Positions 59,372 through 64,000 of a stretch of 64,000 nt of DNA are shown here, in pieces. Under the pieces are notes generated by a model, which saw only the letters and a program-made list of their open reading frames with translations, was not told the origin of the DNA and ran no database searches. Every line of letters starts with the position of its first letter. Within the stretch, counting starts at the first letter, position 1. Made by a program: the position numbers and the translations under genes. Origin of the DNA: Symbiodinium natans (lineage: Eukaryota; Sar; Dinophyceae; Suessiales; Symbiodiniaceae); the NCBI GenBank assembly GCA_905221605.1, contig CAJNDS010002255.1, forward strand, positions 251,001-315,000. The letters run 5' to 3'.

Positions 59372-59690
59372 TCAGGTTTGGGAGGGTTGCAGTTCTCCTG
59401 GCGGAAGACTTGGGCGGCTGAGGGTTTGAGGTGCTGATTCCTTAGACGTCGTCATGCGGCTCTCGTCAACTTCCTCCTCCTCTTCCTCACTCTCATCGTA
59501 CGAATCTTCGGAGCCTGCCACGCTCCAAGTCCACAAGAAAGCGCAGCAGGCAGCAGCACAGCATGCAACAAGGGCACCGGACGTCGCTGCGCCTTCCTCT
59601 GCATTCGCCCCCTCCTTTGCTGGGGCTTCTGCAGCCTTCTGGGTCTCATCTACCGCAGCTGCCTCCGGGCCCATGCCTGAAGCATCAGAA
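59372..59690 (-). CDS. Ala/Glu-rich exon with Cys-rich hydrophobic patch and acidic run
   Basis: The minus frame reads AAVDETQKAAEAPAKEGANA, then LVACCAAACCAFLWTWSVAG (possible membrane or lipid-modified patch), then YDESEEEEEEVDESRM. It continues the Ala/Glu/Lys composition of the upstream micro-exons. Exact ends uncertain; an AG acceptor exists near 59690. Confidence 0.5.
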
Positions 59691-59724
59691 CTTCGCAGCA
59701 CGAAAGAGGGATGCAGCTCCAGCT

Positions 59725-59781
59725 GGGGTTGCCGCCGTACTTCTTGTCGAACTCGGCAAGTGCCGCTGCGTTCTCTTCGCC
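59725..59781 (-). CDS. coiled-coil micro-exon
   Basis: After a CAG acceptor (59782-59784) the phase-0 frame reads GEENAAALAEFDKKYGG. The donor was not resolved. Confidence 0.5.
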
Positions 59782-59861
59782 CTGGGAGCACGGAGCAGAA
59801 CCCTAAACCCGAAACCCTAACTCTGAACCCTGAAACCCTGATCCCTAAACCCTAAGGGCAC

Positions 59862-59909
59862 CTTTGCTTTGGCAGCTGCCGCAAGATCCTCCTTCTCTGC
59901 TGCAGCAGC
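59862..59909 (-). CDS. coiled-coil micro-exon, 48 nt
   Basis: Exactly 16 phase-0 codons, AAAAEKEDLAAAAKAK, between a GAG acceptor and a GT donor (GTGCCC). Confidence 0.6.
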
Positions 59910-60105
59910 CTCAACGACACAGAGACTGCGGTGACTACCTGAATAGCTCTCTAACTTAGGGTCCCTTTTGGGTCCCCTATATCATACAGCACCCTTATCA
60001 GAAGGAGCCCCAAAAACGGGACCCCCCTATATCAAAAAACTTCCCGCATCATGGAAGGAGAGCCGGGGCCACTGGTTCGGTAGACTGGTTAGACACGACC
60101 CCCGC

Positions 60106-60135
60106 CTCGGCATCGGCAGCTTGTTGTGCTGTGGC
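60106..60135 (-). CDS. coiled-coil micro-exon, 30 nt
   Basis: Exactly ten phase-0 codons, ATAQQAADAE, with a CAG acceptor (60136-60138) and a GC donor (GCGGGG). Its DAE end matches two other exons of the cluster. Confidence 0.55.
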
Positions 60136-60179
60136 CTGCCGTATATCGAAGAGCGTTCACAAGTTGCCACCCTGGGCAG

Positions 60180-60390
60180 TGATCCCTAAACCCTAAAATA
60201 ACCTAAACCCTAAACCCTAAACCCTCCCTAAACCCCCCCCCCACCCGCCCAAACCCTAAACCCTGAACTCCCGAAACCTGCCCAAAACATGCTAAACCCT
60301 ACACCCGAAACCCTAAACCGCAAACCCTAAACCCTGAACCCTAAACCCTAAACCCTAAACCCTAAACCCTAAACCCTAAACCCTAAGCTG
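60180..60390 (-). repeat. CCCTAAA-rich stretch filling an intron
   Basis: Degenerate then perfect CCCTAAA units occupy nearly all of the inferred intron 60136-60395 (GT donor GTGCCC, acceptor CGGCAG). Confidence 0.85.
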
Positions 60391-60395
60391 GGCAC

Positions 60396-60451
60396 CTCGG
60401 CATCCTGCTTCAGGCGGTGGGCCTCGTCCTTGGCATCCTCCACCTTCCGGG
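60396..60451 (-). CDS. coiled-coil micro-exon, 56 nt
   Basis: The minus frame reads RKVEDAKDEAHRLKQDAE with a GT donor (GTGCCC) and an upstream GCAG acceptor. Classic heptad composition. Confidence 0.6.
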
Positions 60452-60479
60452 CTGCGACCACGTTCCGGTGGGTTTTGGG

Positions 60480-60598
60480 TTCAGGGTTTAGGGTTTGGGG
60501 TTTAGGATTTAGGGTTTAGGGTTTAGGGTTTAGGGTTTAGGGTTTAGGGTTTAGGGTTTAGGGTTTAGGGTTTAGGGTTTAGGGTTTGGGGGGGGGGG
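60480..60598 (+). repeat. TTTAGGG array
   Basis: About 15 units ending in a G-run. Another short array lies at 60664-60692. Confidence 0.95.
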
Positions 60599-60699
60599 TA
60601 TCTTCCCAGAAGAGTTTCACCATAGACAATTTCAGTTGCACTGTCTGAGAGTTAGCCGCCCTTTTAGGGTTTAGGGTTTAGGGTTTAGGGTTATGGTCT

Positions 60700-60825
60700 C
60701 CGATGCCGGCATGTCGACCAAGCGATGCTCATGGACTTTGCCGCGAAAGTCTGTGCTCCGCAGCTTTTCAAGTGCATCCCGGTGAAGTCTACGCCTGTCA
60801 GCTTCTGCTACCCCCCCTCCATCAC
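60700..60825 (-). CDS. charged helical exon-like segment
   Basis: The minus frame reads EADRRRLHRDALEKLRSTDF and then RGKVHEHRLVDMPASE. Possible GT donor after FRGK. Consistent with the coiled-coil gene. Confidence 0.45.
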
Positions 60826-61009
60826 AAGCTGCTGTATGAGCACGCCCAAACAGGTGACCTTCAAACATCACAAAAGTCGTAGGCCTACCACCCTAAACCC
60901 TAAAACCCGAAACCCCAAATCGCAAAACCTAAACCCCTAAGCCCTAACCCCTCAGAACCTGGAGGTGCCCCTGAACCTCTCGAAACCTCTACCCTAAAGC
61001 CTAAACCCT

Positions 61010-61105
61010 ACACCCTAAAACCCAAAACCCTAAACCCTAAACCCTAAAACCCTAAAACCTAAACCCTAAACCCTAAACCCTAAACCTAAACCCTAAACCC
61101 TAAAG
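61010..61105 (-). repeat. CCCTAAA array in an intron
   Basis: About 13 units with AAAACC variants between coiled-coil exons. Confidence 0.9.
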
Positions 61106-61149
61106 AATCGAGAGCATCCACCCCAACAGGGTGCAGAAGAGCAACTGGC

Positions 61150-61191
61150 CTCCTGGCTCAGGGCCGCGATCTCCCTTTTCTTGGCTTCTAC
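61150..61191 (-). CDS. coiled-coil micro-exon, 42 nt
   Basis: Exactly 14 phase-0 codons, VEAKKREIAALSQE, with a CAG acceptor (61192-61194) and a GC donor (GCCAGT). Confidence 0.6.
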
Positions 61192-61204
61192 CTGCCACTG
61201 TCAA

Positions 61205-61325
61205 GGGAGGAAAGGAGGGACCTCTCAAAGGGACCCCTGAACCTTATTCCCCTACATAGACCCTGTATATATCTAAGTAGCCCCCAATAGTACCCCCAAG
61301 GTCCCTTACAAGGGTCCCTCCCTGT
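61205..61325. mobile_element. MITE family C, copy 2, inside an intron
   Basis: Inverted ends: AGGAGGGACC at the left and GGTCCCTTACAAGGGTCCCT at the right. It lies in the inferred intron 61192-61568, starting 14 bp from the acceptor. Confidence 0.65.
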
Positions 61326-61568
61326 CTCCCTTGAGTCGGTCGCGAAGCCGAAGCAGAAGACCGGTCTTCGCAGCCGTGCAACTCCAAAGCCCGAAACCCC
61401 GAATGCCTCCCTGCAGTCTGCACAAGACACCCTAACCTTGAATGGTTCCGAAATCCCAACCCTAAGCCCTAAACCCCAAACCCCAAACCCCAAACCCTAA
61501 ACCCTAAACCCGAAACCGCATACCCTAAAGCCCTCAAACCCTAAACCCCAAACCCTTGTTTACTGAGC

Positions 61569-61598
61569 CTCCTCTTGAAGCCGCTCCACTTTCGCTGC
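61569..61598 (-). CDS. coiled-coil micro-exon, 30 nt
   Basis: Ten phase-0 codons, AAKVERLQEE, with a CAG acceptor (61599-61601) and a GC donor (GCTCAG). A GTAAAC a few bases on is an alternative donor but would break the frame. Confidence 0.55.
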
Positions 61599-61784
61599 CT
61601 GAGATTGGGGACACCTAGGGTTTTATGGTTTTAGGGTTTTGCCTTCAGGGCTTCGGGGTTGGGGGCTTAGGGTTTAGGGCCTGTAGGTTTAGGATTTCTG
61701 GCGCTTATGAGGGTTTGGGTCAAAGCCACCCCCCTGCAGAAATGAAGACAGCGAAAATTCAAAGGTCAAAGTGGAAAGCCCCAC

Positions 61785-61853
61785 CTGGTCAGCGGCGTCC
61801 TCCTCTAAAGCCGTGGCCTTCTCTCGCTTGGCAGCAGCCAGCTCTTTCGCTTC
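61785..61853 (-). CDS. coiled-coil micro-exon, 69 nt
   Basis: Exactly 23 phase-0 codons, EAKELAAAKREKATALEEDA plus ADQ, with a CAG acceptor (61854-61856) and a GT donor (GTGGGG). Confidence 0.65.
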
Positions 61854-61965
61854 CTGGGCCAGGTTCTAGAATTTTGGGGTCTCGGCTTCGGGGTTTAGGG
61901 TGCTTTTAGCACATACATTCATGTGCAAAAGGAGGGTTCAAGTGGCCCAAACCGCGCGGGAGCAC

Positions 61966-62013
61966 CTCGGCATCTGCGAAGGCTTCGCCTGCTGCGGACA
62001 TGGTCTCAGCCAC
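61966..62013 (-). CDS. coiled-coil micro-exon, 48 nt
   Basis: Exactly 16 phase-0 codons, VAETMSAAGEAFADAE, with a CAG acceptor (62014-62016) and a GT donor (GTGCTC). Confidence 0.6.
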
Positions 62014-62116
62014 CTGGCAAGCACGACCGCGAGGAAACTCTCAACAGACCTCTGCAAAGTACTTGAGACTGCCCATCTCGGAGACGTCTGAGCACTCAAC
62101 TCTCATAGGGCCAATG

Positions 62117-62145
62117 AAGGACTGTTAGTAAAAGGGGAACATCCC
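62117..62145. mobile_element. MITE family A, single terminus
   Basis: GGACTGTTAGT...GGGGAACATCCC, the right end of family A alone. It falls in the intron upstream of the exon at 61966-62013. Confidence 0.65.
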
Positions 62146-62454
62146 AACTTTAGACCCTAAACCTACATGCCAATGACTTGCTGCGCATGCTTAATCTCCT
62201 TGCAGCATAGACGTCTTTGAGGAACCACTACTCGGCCGGCCCCTAAAACTGAACCCCTATCATGCCTGTGACAGCCCCATGAAAACGCACCAGCAACTCT
62301 ATGAAAACCCGAAAAGGAAACCTATAAAAGCAGCCAGGAAGAAAAAAATTGCAAACCCTTTCACAAGCCATTTCATAAGCCCTAGACCCCTAACCCTCAA
62401 AAGCCTAAAGACCCCAAAGCCGAACAACCCTAAGACTCCTACAAGCCCCCAAAA

Positions 62455-62545
62455 CCCCAAACCCCAAACCCCAAACCCCAAACCCCAAACCCCAAACCCC
62501 AAACCCTAAACCCTAAACCCTAAACCCTAAACCCTACCCCTAAAC
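62455..62545 (-). repeat. CCCCAAA then CCCTAAA array
   Basis: About eight CCCCAAA units grading into five CCCTAAA units. Confidence 0.92.
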
Positions 62546-62569
62546 CCCCCAAAAAACCCAAAGCCCCAA

Positions 62570-62660
62570 AACGGCGCGCCTTCGCCTCCAAATCGTCACG
62601 CCGACTCTTTCGCTCTGCGGTGGTCGACCGCGCTGGGACCTCTTCCTTAGGCTCCTGGGC
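62570..62660 (-). CDS. charged exon-like segment
   Basis: The minus frame reads RAQEPKEEVPARSTTAERKS and then RRDDLEAKAR. It fits the start of the coiled-coil gene. Ends unresolved. Confidence 0.45.
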
Positions 62661-62689
62661 CCTGGCGTAGCAGTGAGGAGTTGGGTGTA

Positions 62690-62755
62690 GAATTTGAGGG
62701 TTTGGGGTTTAGGGTTTAGGGTTTAGGGTTTGAGGTTGAGGGTTTAGGGTGTAGA
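62690..62755 (+). repeat. TTTAGGG array, short
   Basis: About eight units with TTGAGGG variants. Confidence 0.85.
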
Positions 62756-62799
62756 GTTTGGGCTTTGGGGTTGAGGGCTTGGGCTTTTGGGTTTCCGAA

Positions 62800-63080
62800 C
62801 CTTCAACACTGTACTGCAACATGATGCATCCGAACACTAGACAACATAGTGTCGTTTGTTGTATTGCAACATTCTATCACCAATCAATCAACAATTTGCA
62901 GACTGCAACGTGAAAAGCACGATCAACGCAATATACTATACCGCAATGTGCAGCGCAACATAGTGCAACAACATGGCAGCCTATTGCACATGATGGAATA
63001 ACAGTTGAGTCCAGCATAACTAACACTGTACTGTCATGTCCTGTAAAGTACTGTAGTATTCAAAACTTACTGCCATCTAA
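62800..63080. repeat. degenerate GCAACAT/ACTGTACTG-rich stretch
   Basis: Short words such as TGCAACAT, CGCAACATAG and CTGTACTG recur at irregular spacing. No gene. 63090-64000 has a few open frames (minus 63217-63420, plus 63700-63860) that I cannot assign. Confidence 0.5.
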
Positions 63081-64000
63081 CGTAATGCAACGTAAGTTTC
63101 GACAGCAAAACTACACTGCAGACACCTCGATTGGCGATCTGACATGCACCGATGGGGTGGAACTAGCATCTGGTGCCATTGCGTTTCGAGGGCAACGCGG
63201 TGGTTGGTGTGTGGCCTCAGGGATGGGATTTCGGGGGTGTAGGGATCAAGAGGTTCAGGGGACTTGTTGAAGAAAATAAGGTCAATGCTGCTGGTTGGGA
63301 CGGTGGGCGCGACCACACTTCGGGACGGCGCACTTGGCGACTGCTCAAGTCCACTCCGGGCGGGAAGGGGGCCGCCGCAAGCTTGTCGGACCTCATAGGA
63401 GTTTCCAGGGCCTCCCTCACAGGTGCATTGGTCCTCCTGGCTTCTGGACCAGGGTGTTACAGTTGTTTAGGGGCTCCCCAAGCAGGGACCACCACCTGCA
63501 CCTGGAGTACCCCGCATGCTCCCATCCATCAGCGGCTGTTCAGAATCTGTGCAAAAACAGCGTAAAAATAGAACGTAGGATCAGAATGACAGTGGCGGCA
63601 GTAACAATACACGTGGCAACAACACTACCAGCACTATTACCGTACTAATAGTGCAAATGCCAATAAGAATAGTAATAATAATCGTGATTGATAACTCTAC
63701 TTTGTGCGCGAGGTAGCGAGAAGACGTTGGCTCTGCAAAACGTCACAATGCGAGACCCATTGCCGCGTCACCTCTTCTCACCAGAGCTGCTCTCGCTGTC
63801 TTCGGAGCACCTTGCAAGGAGTGTCGGGGATGAGGGGATGGCCCTGAAAAATAATTCCTTCAAAATGTGATACTCTTAAACCCAACATGGGAAATCTGCG
63901 AAATCTCCCAAGGCCCGACTATGGGGGCCTTCATAGTTAGCATAGGGTTTTGGTGGGTTAGGATGGTGTGAGGGAATACTACTAGAAATTATTCAGACCC

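Noticed and set aside
1-64000. tRNA, rRNA and spliced-leader RNA genes
   Set aside because: No tRNA-like T-arm with matching acceptor, no rRNA core motif and no full spliced leader was found by eye; only the ten-base leader-like motif in the LTRs.

Overview
The window looks like nuclear DNA of a dinoflagellate (Symbiodiniaceae or a relative), inferred from sequence alone. Reasons: TTTAGGG telomere-type repeats are scattered through the whole window, the retroelement resembles dinoflagellate Ty1/copia elements, coding pieces are GC-rich micro-exons with GT, GC and perhaps GA donors, and several families of short inverted-repeat elements lie between exons. Nearly every segment I can defend as coding is on the minus strand, including the retroelement, which fits the long one-direction gene arrays known in dinoflagellates. 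No tRNA, rRNA, spliced-leader RNA gene or CRISPR array was seen.

Layout. 1-1.8 kb: telomere-type arrays and one hairpin element. 1.78-10.99 kb: a complete Ty1/copia retrotransposon on the minus strand with two identical 122-bp LTRs, a 5-bp target duplication, a primer site, a polypurine tract, a gag-protease ORF and an integrase-RT-RNase H ORF in the -1 frame, joined at a C CCT TTT slippery heptamer. 11-14.5 kb: telomere arrays, a small tandem duplication and scattered exon-like pieces. 14.5-15.9 kb: a CA and ACACACCT satellite. 16.0-16.8 kb: a single-exon U-box protein gene. 17-29 kb: telomere arrays, inverted-repeat elements and isolated exon-like pieces, several with membrane segments. 29-37 kb, with further pieces to 57 kb: micro-exons of a modular surface protein (Gly-rich beta-helix-like repeats, then a Cys-rich ephrin-receptor-like module, then membrane segments); several exons are exactly 75 nt. 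37.5-38.8 kb: a duplicated Cys-rich module with a frame break. 41.6-42.3 kb: a YbjN-like gene. 54.0-56.5 kb: two adjacent arrays of palindromic units, the second with a strict 52-bp period; this is the most unusual structure here. 58.1-62.7 kb: another micro-exon gene or genes, with an Ala/Glu/Lys coiled coil, an acidic piece, an RGG-like piece and an Arg-Asp/Glu repeat.

How it fits together. In several places a telomere-type array is the body of an intron. The clearest case is 32406-32528, a 123-nt intron made almost entirely of CCCTAAA units between two 57-nt phase-0 exons. Short inverted-repeat elements also sit in introns of the coiled-coil gene. The window therefore seems to show gene architecture shaped by repeat insertion. 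Exon calls come from reading frame and splice-site logic only; exon ends are approximate unless stated exactly, and linking distant exons into one gene is inference.
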